Shown: piece by piece, positions 7,933-14,403 of the stretch
Layout: each line of letters starts with the position of its first letter
Numbering within the stretch: the first letter of the stretch is position 1
From: JAMCRM01 sp041685075
Lineage (GTDB): Bacteria; Acidobacteriota; Terriglobia; Bryobacterales; Bryobacteraceae
Reading direction: 5' to 3'
NCBI GenBank assembly: GCA_041685075.1
Contig: JAWLGN010000102.1
Location: 1-16,791, forward strand
DNA: 16,791 bases
The notes under the pieces: model-generated
Seen by the model: the letters and a program-made list of their open reading frames with translations, nothing else
What the model was told of the DNA's origin: nothing
Databases searched by the model: none
Position numbers and translations under genes: made by a program

Positions 7933-9048
7933 ATGCGGCCCCCCGAGCAGCAGTTACTCCAGCGCGTGCTCTCGAGCAAGCAGTTCGAGCACGCCCACAT
8001 CCTCAAGCGGGTGCTCCAGTATATCTGCGAGCGGTCCGCGGCCGGTGTGGCGCCCAAGGAGTTCGACATTGCGGTCTCCGCCATGGGGCGGCAGAAGTCC
8101 TTCGACCCCCGCACCGATCCCATCGTGCGGGTGAGCGTGGGCGGCGTCAGGGAGCGGCTGGCGGCCTACTTCGCAGGGGAGGGCGCCGCCGAACCGCTGC
8201 GGCTGGAGATTCCCAAGGGGCAGTACCGCGCCATTTTCACCGCCGTGGAGCAGCCGCCCGCAACGGTGCGGGCTTCCGGCGCGCTAGGGCGCTTCTGGCG
8301 CCCATACTTTACCGGCGCCGCGACGGGCAACATCATCGTCTACACCGATCCGCTGTTCTTCAAAGACGACCACGGCCTGTACATACGGGATTTGCAGGTC
8401 AACGATCTCTCCCGCGGGGCGCGGCCGCTCCTCGATCGCGCGGGGCTCGAAGGGCTGGGCCCGCTGCGCCCGTCCTACCACTACCTCTCGGCCGGGGAGG
8501 TGCACTGCATGCTCTCCATCAGCCGCATCTTCCACGAGCGCGGCATCCCGCTGGAGACACGCAACTCCCGCATCTCCGCCTGGAACGAACTGGGGCACGC
8601 CAACCTGGTGCTGCTGGGCAGCCCCCGCACCAACACCTTCATCGACACGCTGCAGGGCGAGGGCGATTTTCTGGTGACCGGCGAGGCAGTGGAGAATCGC
8701 CGTCCGCAGTCCGGCGAACAGCCCGTCTACCAGGCGCGGCGCTACATGGACGGCAAGCTGCCGCGCAGGACCGACTACGCGGTGGTGACGCGCCGCCCCG
8801 GCACCACGCCGGGCACCGCCATCACCATGATCGCCGCCAACCATGGCCGCGCCATCGAGGGCGCCGGCCGCATCCTCACCATCGAGAACGAAGTGGCGGC
8901 GCTGCTCGGCCAGATCGGGCTCGGGGAGAACAAACCGCTCCCCTGCGCCTTCCAGGTGATGCTGCGCGTGGAGATGATCGATTGCGACGACGAGGTGGTG
9001 CACGTGGAAGCCGAGGCCCACCGCGCCGGCGCATGCGCTACAGAGTGA
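7933..9048 (+). CDS. Acidobacterial protein with DNA-binding-like N-terminal module and uncharacterised C-terminal domain
   Basis: A 371-residue protein. Residues about 14-103 match a module I recognise from many acidobacterial proteins: short helices with HILKRVLQYICERSAAG, then KEFDIAVSAMGRQKSFDP, then DPIVRVSVGGVRERLAAYF and a closing IPKGQYRAIF. That module resembles a winged-helix DNA-binding domain and is often followed by TPR repeats or an unknown domain. Residues about 125-371 form an apparently soluble alpha/beta domain containing GNIIVYTDPLFFKDD, YHYLSAGEVHCMLSISRIF and NLVLLGSPRTNTFIDTLQ; no membrane helix is visible. An in-frame stop at 7906 limits the start to the ATG at 7933, which lacks a clear Shine-Dalgarno. 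Its last 11 bases overlap the convergent lipoprotein gene. It may regulate or sense something linked to the adjacent receptor, but no function can be assigned. Confidence 0.8.
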   Translation: MRPPEQQLLQRVLSSKQFEHAHILKRVLQYICERSAAGVAPKEFDIAVSAMGRQKSFDPRTDPIVRVSVGGVRERLAAYFAGEGAAEPLRLEIPKGQYRAIFTAVEQPPATVRASGALGRFWRPYFTGAATGNIIVYTDPLFFKDDHGLYIRDLQVNDLSRGARPLLDRAGLEGLGPLRPSYHYLSAGEVHCMLSISRIFHERGIPLETRNSRISAWNELGHANLVLLGSPRTNTFIDTLQGEGDFLVTGEAVENRRPQSGEQPVYQARRYMDGKLPRRTDYAVVTRRPGTTPGTAITMIAANHGRAIEGAGRILTIENEVAALLGQIGLGENKPLPCAFQVMLRVEMIDCDDEVVHVEAEAHRAGACATE

Positions 9049-9892
9049 GTTTGTGCTTTTTCAGCAAGCCTTCGACCTTGCCGCGCAGCTCCTTGGTTTG
9101 CCTCGAAGCGGGCACTTCTTCCACCGTTTCCATGGCCTCCCGGAGCAGCAGTTTGGCCCGCTGCGGCTGATCGAGCTTGGTGGGTCCGAACAGCTCCGTG
9201 ACTTCGTAGAGCTGGGATGCCATGTGCACGCGAAACGCCGCAACCGAAACCTGCGGGTTGCCCGCTTTGAAGATCTCCAGGGCCCTGGCCGCATCCTCCA
9301 CGGCGCCGACCGCCCCGCAGGCGGCCAGTAGCACGCCGCGCTGCGCCATGGTCCGTTTCAGCAGTTCCAGCTCCGCATCCGGGACCAGGATACCGCTGCT
9401 GACCTTCTTCAACTCGAGCGGCTGACCGGCACTGCCCCTGGGGAAGTCGAACTCGAGCGTGATGGTCTCCTGGTTTTCAGCGTGCTGGAGCTTGTGAAAG
9501 GCCTCGGCAAACTGAATCGCCGCGGCGCTGGCCGCGTTGCGGAAGATGTTCACCTGCCGGCGGAACGGCGCGGGATTGCGGCTGCGGGCGGCCACCCGGG
9601 CGCCTGCTTCGTAGGTGTCGGCCAGTTCCGAATAGGCCTGCGCGAGTCCCGCGGACATCACCACTTCCCACGGGAGCGCGCGAGCCGTGAACTCGTTATC
9701 GGTCCTGGTGATCTGGCCCAGGTTCTCGTTGGTCTTGATGTAATCTCCGGCACGGTACATTTCGCCGGCGGCGGCCCAGTAAAAAGCCGGTGTGCCCGGC
9801 TGTGGTGGTTTAGGCCCCCCGGAGCAGGAGATCAGGAGGAAACCGAAGACCAGAATGGCAGAGACGAAGGCAAGCCGATTTCGGGAACTCAT
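9038..9892 (-). CDS. Predicted lipoprotein, mostly helical, function unknown
   Basis: A 284-residue protein with an N-terminal signal of lipoprotein type: positive MSSRNR, a hydrophobic stretch, and the lipobox LISC with Cys at about 23, followed by a Gly/Pro-rich linker. The mature part is largely alpha-helical and Ala-rich, for example PAFYWAAAGEMYRAGDYIKT and AGLAQAYSELADTYEAGARV, which resembles TPR-like helical pairs, though no repeat is clear enough to name. The C-terminal portion is charged and ends KKHKLTL. The start is supported by a GGGAGG ribosome binding site a few bases upstream. It is last in the minus-strand cluster after bshC, 75 bases away, and overlaps the convergent neighbour by 11 bases at its 3' end. 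I do not recognise the family; a cell-envelope role is inferred only from the lipoprotein signal. Confidence 0.8.
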   Translation of the reverse strand: MSSRNRLAFVSAILVFGFLLISCSGGPKPPQPGTPAFYWAAAGEMYRAGDYIKTNENLGQITRTDNEFTARALPWEVVMSAGLAQAYSELADTYEAGARVAARSRNPAPFRRQVNIFRNAASAAAIQFAEAFHKLQHAENQETITLEFDFPRGSAGQPLELKKVSSGILVPDAELELLKRTMAQRGVLLAACGAVGAVEDAARALEIFKAGNPQVSVAAFRVHMASQLYEVTELFGPTKLDQPQRAKLLLREAMETVEEVPASRQTKELRGKVEGLLKKHKLTL

Positions 9893-9898
9893 TATCCA

Positions 9899-9951
9899 CC
9901 TCCCGGAGCTATGGCTCCGGGCATATTCTACGCCCGAATCGAGCCGGAGCC
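9899..9951 (-). promoter_or_regulatory. Three-arm alternative hairpin at the lipoprotein ribosome binding site
   Basis: Read on the minus strand, arm 1 (9951-9944, GGCTCCGG) can pair perfectly with arm 2 (9920-9913, CCGGAGCC). Arm 2, shifted by one base (9921-9914, CCCGGAGC), can instead pair perfectly with arm 3 (9909-9902, GCTCCGGG) across a 4-base loop. Arm 3 supplies the first three bases of the GGGAGG Shine-Dalgarno (9904-9899) of the lipoprotein gene. The two hairpins exclude each other, the geometry expected of a sequester/anti-sequester switch. The pairings are seen directly; regulation is inferred. Confidence 0.45.
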
Positions 9952-9967
9952 CAGGGGTGCGCGGAAT

Positions 9968-11545
9968 TTACAGGGTAAGCATCTGGTGATCGCCGCAGTC
10001 CAGCCGGATACATTCGTGGATGCGGTCCACGGTGTCCATGCCGTGCCTGGCGAGGAACGGCAGGATGGAGTAGAGCCGCTCCTGGAGATGGCGTTCCGGA
10101 TAGATCAGTCCATAAAGATACGCGGCATCGCGGACGGCGCGCTCGTCCCGTGCCAGCATCTCGCGGCCGATCTTGTGTTCGATTTTGGCGAGCTGGTAGA
10201 GCATCTTAGAGCGGCTCCGGCGGGTGGCGGCGGCGAGGGTGGGGTCGAACTCCGCCACTTCGGCGCCCAGCCGGTCGACGGCAGCTTCGACGGCGGCACG
10301 GGTTTCCTCCACCGTGCGGCGCAGGTCCGGCGGCACCAGCCGAAGGGCAATGCGCTCCCGCAGCACGTCCTGGCCATGCGCGAAATCGGTCAGGTGCAGG
10401 CCGAAGCGGTTCATGAGCTTGCGGCTGCGCTCGTCGAGCAGGGTAAAGCCGCTGCGCGGCAGCGCCGCGGGCATGCGCCCCAGCAGGCGGCGGTAGAGCA
10501 CTTCCGATTGCGCCAGGTAGGCCAACTCCGCCGGTCCTCCAACGTAGGCCGCGGTAGGGAGCATGAAATCCTGCGCCACGGGCCGCAGCAGGGCGTTAGG
10601 GGAGAGCTGGTCGGCGCGCCGGGCGAGTTCGGCCGCGGTGAAGCGCCGCCCGTTGATGCTGTAATCGGCTCCGTGGCGCTCCATTCCCAGCCGGCGGCCT
10701 TCCTCCAGCAGGAACACCAGCGAGGTCCGCTCTTCCAGGTGGACCTGCGTGTGATAGCCGGCATCGGTGAGGGCGCGGTTGCGCTCGAGGAGCGCTGCCG
10801 AAAGCTCCGGCGCGGACTCGACGGCGGCGCGCAGCAGCGGCGCGGCCAAACGCCGCACGGCCGGCGCCATGGGATCCACGTGGATCAGATCGTAGCGCGC
10901 CAACAGCCGCTTCAACAGCGCGGAGAAGCCCTCCCCCATGGTTCGTCCGGGCGCGTACGCCTCGGCCACGGCATCGGCTACTTCGTCCCCGAAGGGGAAT
11001 CCGGCGAGCGCGGCGCGAAGCTCCTCGACGGGCGGGGCTTCGACCGCTACCTCCCCCACCGGCCGCCTGCCCTGCTGCGCGGCGGCGGTTTCCAGGCGGA
11101 TGGGCCGGTGCTCCGTATCGAAGACCCAGCAATGGTTCACCTCGGCGAAATCGTGGTCCTCGGTGGCCAGCCAGAAGACCGGCACGGCGGGGACGCCGGC
11201 AGCGCTTAACTCGCTCGCCAGCCGTACCGCCGTCAGCGCCTTATAGATCGTGTAACAGGGACCGGAGAAGAGGCCCACCTGTTGTCCCGTGACCACTGCC
11301 ACGGTGCCCGGACGCGCCAGCGCCTCCAGCGCCGCGCTTCCCGCATTCAGCGGAGCCAGCGCTTCCACCAGCGCGGCGCGGCGCTCGGCGGGAATCTCCG
11401 CTTCGCGCGCCGCCTCCAGCACTGAGGCGAAATCGTGTTTCGGCCTCGGGTAGAACGCCCGCAGCCGGCCGGGATGGTACAGGTAATCGGCGTAGAGCCG
11501 GGTGGTGTTGGGCAGATCGGTTTGCCGAACGCAGGTACAGTCCAT
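9968..11545 (-). CDS. bshC: Bacillithiol biosynthesis cysteine-adding enzyme BshC
   Basis: A 525-residue protein recognised as BshC, which adds cysteine to glucosamine-malate in the last step of bacillithiol synthesis in the cytosol. Key conserved segments are VVTGQQVGLFSGPCYTIYKA near residues 84-103 and VFWLATEDHDFAEVNH near 123-138, the hallmark Rossmann-like core of the family. The C-terminal third contains a long helical, coiled-coil-like region (about 410-490) as in known members, and the protein ends in YGLIYPERHLQERLYSI followed by a short tail. Length is close to the usual 530-540. A modest AAGGTG ribosome binding site precedes the start. It lies 47 bases after rseP and on the same strand. 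Bacillithiol is best known from Firmicutes, but bshC occurs in Acidobacteria and Bacteroidetes. BshA and BshB are not in the window. Confidence 0.93.
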   Translation of the reverse strand: MDCTCVRQTDLPNTTRLYADYLYHPGRLRAFYPRPKHDFASVLEAAREAEIPAERRAALVEALAPLNAGSAALEALARPGTVAVVTGQQVGLFSGPCYTIYKALTAVRLASELSAAGVPAVPVFWLATEDHDFAEVNHCWVFDTEHRPIRLETAAAQQGRRPVGEVAVEAPPVEELRAALAGFPFGDEVADAVAEAYAPGRTMGEGFSALLKRLLARYDLIHVDPMAPAVRRLAAPLLRAAVESAPELSAALLERNRALTDAGYHTQVHLEERTSLVFLLEEGRRLGMERHGADYSINGRRFTAAELARRADQLSPNALLRPVAQDFMLPTAAYVGGPAELAYLAQSEVLYRRLLGRMPAALPRSGFTLLDERSRKLMNRFGLHLTDFAHGQDVLRERIALRLVPPDLRRTVEETRAAVEAAVDRLGAEVAEFDPTLAAATRRSRSKMLYQLAKIEHKIGREMLARDERAVRDAAYLYGLIYPERHLQERLYSILPFLARHGMDTVDRIHECIRLDCGDHQMLTL

Positions 11546-11592
11546 CTAGACGCACCTTACCAGATGAGGAGGTCGCAGAGCATGATTCAGCT

Positions 11593-12912
11593 TTAGCCGG
11601 GCAGCATCTTGGCGATGTCGTTGTAGATCACGAACGCCACCAGCGCCATGATGACCACAAACCCCAGCTTAAAAACCGTTTCCTTCACCTGCAGGCTCAT
11701 ATCGCGGCGCATGATCATCTCGATGACCAGCAGCAGAATCACGCCGCCGTCCAGAATGGGGATGGGCAGCAGGTTGAAGATGGCCAGGTTGAGGCTCACG
11801 ATGGACATCAGCATGATGAAGGCCGACGGCCCCTCGCGCGCCGCCTCGCCGGAAAGCCGCGCGATACCGATGGGGCCTTCCAGGTGCTTGGCCGACATGC
11901 GGCGTTCAATGATTCCCGAGAGGAATTTGAAGATCAGGGTGGCGCCTTTGACGTTCTGGTCGACGGATGCGCGCAGCGCGTCCGGGAAAGAGAGCCGGGT
12001 GGTGACCACGTCGAAGCGCTGCGCGGGGTAGACCCCGATCACCCAGCGCGCCGGCCCGTCCAGGTCGCTGAAGACCGGGTTTACCGTGAAGGACCGCAGC
12101 TCACCCTCGCGCTTCACCTCGATTTCAAGCGGCTTGCCGCCGCTCGAACGCACCAGCTCATGGAACTTGGTGGTGGAGTGGATCGGCTGGCCGTTGGCGG
12201 TGACGACCAGGTCGCCCTTGCGCAGCCCTGCCTTATCGGCGGGAAGCCCCGGGGTGATGGCGGCCAGTTGCACATCGCCGCGCGCCGACCAGCCCGCGGA
12301 ACCCACGCCCGAACGCTCGTCGAGTATCGGGGTGACGGACTTGTCGATGCGCTGGCCGTCGCGCTCCACGGTAAGGGTGAGCGGCTGGAAGGCGGCGGCG
12401 ACCTCCTTCAGGTCGATGTCTTCCCAGGTGGGATTTTCCTTGCCCTCGAAGCGCACGATCAGGTCGCCTTCCCGAATATCCGCCTTGGCGGCGGGAGAGT
12501 CCGGCATGACGTGTCCCACCACCGGCTTCAGGTCAGCGTCCGAAACCCGCTGGTACTTGAACATGTACAGGCCGGTAAGCAGCGCCACCGCCAGGGCGAG
12601 GTTGGCTACGGGGCCGGCGGCCGCAATGATCAGCCGCTGCCAGCGCGGCTTGGCCAGGAAGCTGCGCGGGTCTTCTGTGTTATCGTCGCCCGGCTGTTCA
12701 CCGGACATCTTGACGTAGCCGCCGAACAGAATCAGGGAGAAACGATAGTCGGTTTCGCCTCTGCGGAAGCCGAACAGCCGCGGCCCGAAGCCGAAGCTGA
12801 ACGCCTCCACCTTCACGTCGAAAAAGCGGGCGGCCCAGAAATGGCCCAACTCGTGGATCAGGATCATGATCCCGATCAGGACGAGTACCCACAGAATGCT
12901 TTGAAAAACCAT
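11593..12912 (-). CDS. rseP: Site-2 intramembrane zinc metalloprotease RseP (two PDZ domains)
   Basis: A 439-residue inner-membrane protease of the S2P/M50B family, which cleaves anti-sigma factors and remnant signal peptides inside the membrane. The first transmembrane helix holds the zinc motif HELGH at residues 20-24. A second hydrophobic segment lies at about 95-115 (IIAAAGPVANLALAVALLTG). Two tandem periplasmic PDZ domains follow, the first around VVGHVMPDSPAAKADIREGD and the second around AAITPGLPADKAGLRKGDLV. The third catalytic element NLLPIPILDGG is at about 380-390, with Asp388 as the zinc-ligand residue, and a final transmembrane helix lies near the C-terminus. AAGGA a few bases upstream is a good ribosome binding site. 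It follows dxr by 21 bases, the common dxr-rseP gene order. Its regulated sigma factor is not visible here. Confidence 0.96.
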   Translation of the reverse strand: MVFQSILWVLVLIGIMILIHELGHFWAARFFDVKVEAFSFGFGPRLFGFRRGETDYRFSLILFGGYVKMSGEQPGDDNTEDPRSFLAKPRWQRLIIAAAGPVANLALAVALLTGLYMFKYQRVSDADLKPVVGHVMPDSPAAKADIREGDLIVRFEGKENPTWEDIDLKEVAAAFQPLTLTVERDGQRIDKSVTPILDERSGVGSAGWSARGDVQLAAITPGLPADKAGLRKGDLVVTANGQPIHSTTKFHELVRSSGGKPLEIEVKREGELRSFTVNPVFSDLDGPARWVIGVYPAQRFDVVTTRLSFPDALRASVDQNVKGATLIFKFLSGIIERRMSAKHLEGPIGIARLSGEAAREGPSAFIMLMSIVSLNLAIFNLLPIPILDGGVILLLVIEMIMRRDMSLQVKETVFKLGFVVIMALVAFVIYNDIAKMLPG

Positions 12913-12933
12913 ATGTCCTTCCGGTCCGCCTCT

Positions 12934-14142
12934 TTACCGCGTGGCGCCCACTCCCGGCCGCTCGACGCCGGCGCGTTTTTCGGCCAGCGCGCGCGCTACG
13001 GCGCGGGATTCCCTGTCGATTTCCAGGATATCGTTAATTGAGTGCGCCTGCCGGCTGGGTACCCGGGCCAGCGTCTCTTCCACCACTTCGGCGATGGCAC
13101 AGAAGCCGATGCGCCCCGCCAGGAAGGCCTCCACAGCAATCTCATCGGCCGCGTTCAGCGTGCAGGTGGCCGATCCCCCGGCCTCCTGGCAGTCGTACGC
13201 CAGTCGGAGCAGCGGAAACCGGGCCTCGTCGGGCGGCAGAAACTCCCATTGGCGCGCTTCCGCCCAGTTGATCTTCGGCACGGGCGCTTCGGCACGCTCC
13301 GGCCAGGTCAGCGCGTACTGGATCGGCATGCGCATATCGGTGGCGGAGATCTGGGCCAGCACGCTGCCGTCGCGGTACTCCACCATGGCATGCACGGTGG
13401 ATTGCGGATGAACCACCACATCCACCTCCGAGGGCGCGAAATCGAACAGCCAGCACGCTTCGATCACCTCGAATCCCTTGTTCATGAGGGTAGCGGAGTC
13501 GATGGTGATGCGATTCCCCATTCTCCAAGTGGGATGATTCAGAGCCTGCTCAGGCGTCACAAAAGCAAGCTCCTCCGCCGGAGTGTTGCGGAACGGACCG
13601 CCGGAGGCGGTGAGAATCAGGCGGCAGGCTTCCTTGCGGCCGCCCGCCCGGAGGCACTGGTGGGCGCCGTTGTGCTCGCTATCCACGGGCACCAGTTCGG
13701 CGCCGCTTTGGCTGACCGCTTCCATCACCAGCCGGCCGCCGGATACCAGAACCTCTTTATTCGCAAGCCCTACGCGCTTTCCGCAGCGCACCGCTTCGTA
13801 GGTGGCCTCCAGGCCCGCTATCCCTACAATGGCGGAGATCACCACATCGACGCCTTCGGCGGTAGCCGCCCTCACCCGCGCCGCGGGACCGGAATCCAAT
13901 TCCGGCCATGCCGATCTGGGAATCGAGTTTTCAATGAGCAGGCGGCGCAGGCGATCCGCGCCCTCCGGCTCCGCGGTAACCACGACCTCCGGCTGGAACT
14001 CCCGAACCTGCTGAAATAAAAGGTCCGTATTCCGGCCTGCCACGAGCGCCTGGATGCGGTATTGCTGCCGGTTCTGCCGGACTACGTCCAGTGTGTTGGT
14101 GCCGATCGACCCGGTCGAGCCCAGTATCGTGAGCGTTTTCAT
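12934..14142 (-). CDS. dxr: 1-deoxy-D-xylulose 5-phosphate reductoisomerase
   Basis: A 402-residue enzyme that converts 1-deoxyxylulose 5-phosphate to methylerythritol 4-phosphate with NADPH, the committed step of the non-mevalonate isoprenoid pathway. The NADPH loop GSTGSIG is at residues 8-14. The metal and substrate site is shown by VPVDSEHNGAHQCL, the flexible-loop region by ASGGPFRNTPAEEL and HPTWRMGNRITIDSATLMN, cut here to key residues, and by KGFEVIEACWLF. Canonical enzymes often read SEHNAIFQ where this one reads SEHNGAHQ, a small deviation outside the ligand residues. The start matches the family N-terminus MKTLTILGSTGSIG; no Shine-Dalgarno precedes it. It opens a minus-strand cluster with rseP. 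The 261-base upstream region is unusual and is described separately. Confidence 0.97.
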   Translation of the reverse strand: MKTLTILGSTGSIGTNTLDVVRQNRQQYRIQALVAGRNTDLLFQQVREFQPEVVVTAEPEGADRLRRLLIENSIPRSAWPELDSGPAARVRAATAEGVDVVISAIVGIAGLEATYEAVRCGKRVGLANKEVLVSGGRLVMEAVSQSGAELVPVDSEHNGAHQCLRAGGRKEACRLILTASGGPFRNTPAEELAFVTPEQALNHPTWRMGNRITIDSATLMNKGFEVIEACWLFDFAPSEVDVVVHPQSTVHAMVEYRDGSVLAQISATDMRMPIQYALTWPERAEAPVPKINWAEARQWEFLPPDEARFPLLRLAYDCQEAGGSATCTLNAADEIAVEAFLAGRIGFCAIAEVVEETLARVPSRQAHSINDILEIDRESRAVARALAEKRAGVERPGVGATR

Positions 14143-14171
14143 CAGGAGTATCGAGCGAGCAATACTAGCGC

Positions 14172-14180
14172 ATCATAGCA
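14172..14180 (-). promoter_or_regulatory. Extended -10 promoter element upstream of dxr
   Basis: On the minus strand TGCTATGAT occupies 14180-14172. It combines the TGn extension with a -10 box (TATGAT) that differs from consensus at one position. The expected transcript start is near 14165, giving a leader of roughly two dozen bases before the dxr ATG. No matching -35 is present, which is acceptable for extended -10 promoters. Activity is not proven by sequence. Confidence 0.4.
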
Positions 14181-14189
14181 CGCCTGTAT

Positions 14190-14392
14190 CCGTTTTTTGG
14201 AATCGTTGAGAGCTTCGTGGGAAGGAAAGAACCCTTTCGGGCGCCGGGGAGGATTGCTTCAGGGGTCTTTCTTTTTAGAGGTTAGTCTCGCTTTGGTGGG
14301 AGTTGCCTCCCCGGCTTGATTCCAATAATAGAATACTTCGGATTCGAATGCAACAGTTTTTTGTATTTTTTTCAGCGGCCTACCAAAAACGG
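14190..14392. other. Intergenic block of interleaved inverted repeats (candidate structured RNA or leader)
   Basis: This AT-richer gap between the dehydrogenase at 14404 and dxr has no credible gene. It holds these inverted repeats: TTGGAATC (14197-14204) with GATTCCAA (14318-14325), perfect; GCCGGGGAGG (14243-14252) with CCTCCCCGGC (14306-14315), perfect 10 bases; GAAAGAACCCT (14225-14235) with AGGGGTCTTTC (14261-14271), ten of eleven; and an outer CCGTTTTTTGG (14190-14200) with CCAAAAACGG (14383-14392), one bulged base. The first two nest. The third interleaves with the second, so both can form only as a pseudoknot or as alternatives. Read on the minus strand, 14241-14232 is CCC-GAAA-GGG, a GNRA-capped hairpin. 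On the plus strand the third pair is followed by five T bases. I do not recognise 6S, SRP, RNase P or a known riboswitch. Strand is undetermined. Confidence 0.4.
14325..14353 (-). promoter_or_regulatory. Candidate promoter reading into the structured intergenic block
   Basis: On the minus strand TTGCAT (14353-14348) and TATTAT (14330-14325) are separated by exactly 17 bases. The -10 matches consensus at five of six positions and the -35 only at its first three. Transcription would start near 14318 and run through the 10-base stem towards dxr. The -10 touches one arm of the TTGGAATC/GATTCCAA repeat, so that outer pairing could not fully form in such a transcript. Confidence 0.35.
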
Positions 14393-14403
14393 AATGTGAT
14401 CTA

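Noticed and set aside
9482..11209. Long plus-strand open frame (about 575 codons) opposite bshC and the lipoprotein gene
   Set aside because: It is antisense to bshC, whose family motifs are unambiguous; the composition (Gly/Arg/His/Gln-rich) is that of a shadow frame and no domain is visible.
11884..13041. Plus-strand open frame of about 385 codons opposite rseP
   Set aside because: Antisense to rseP with its HELGH, PDZ and LDG motifs; no independent coding evidence.
14221..14276. Intrinsic terminator on the plus strand (stem followed by five T bases)
   Set aside because: The shape fits, but no plus-strand gene precedes it; both flanking genes run on the minus strand. It is kept only as part of the structured block.
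14197..14325. 6S RNA, SRP RNA, tmRNA or RNase P RNA
   Set aside because: The characteristic conserved cores (for example the SRP GGAAG/AGCAG loop or the tmRNA T-arm and CCA end) are not present on either strand.
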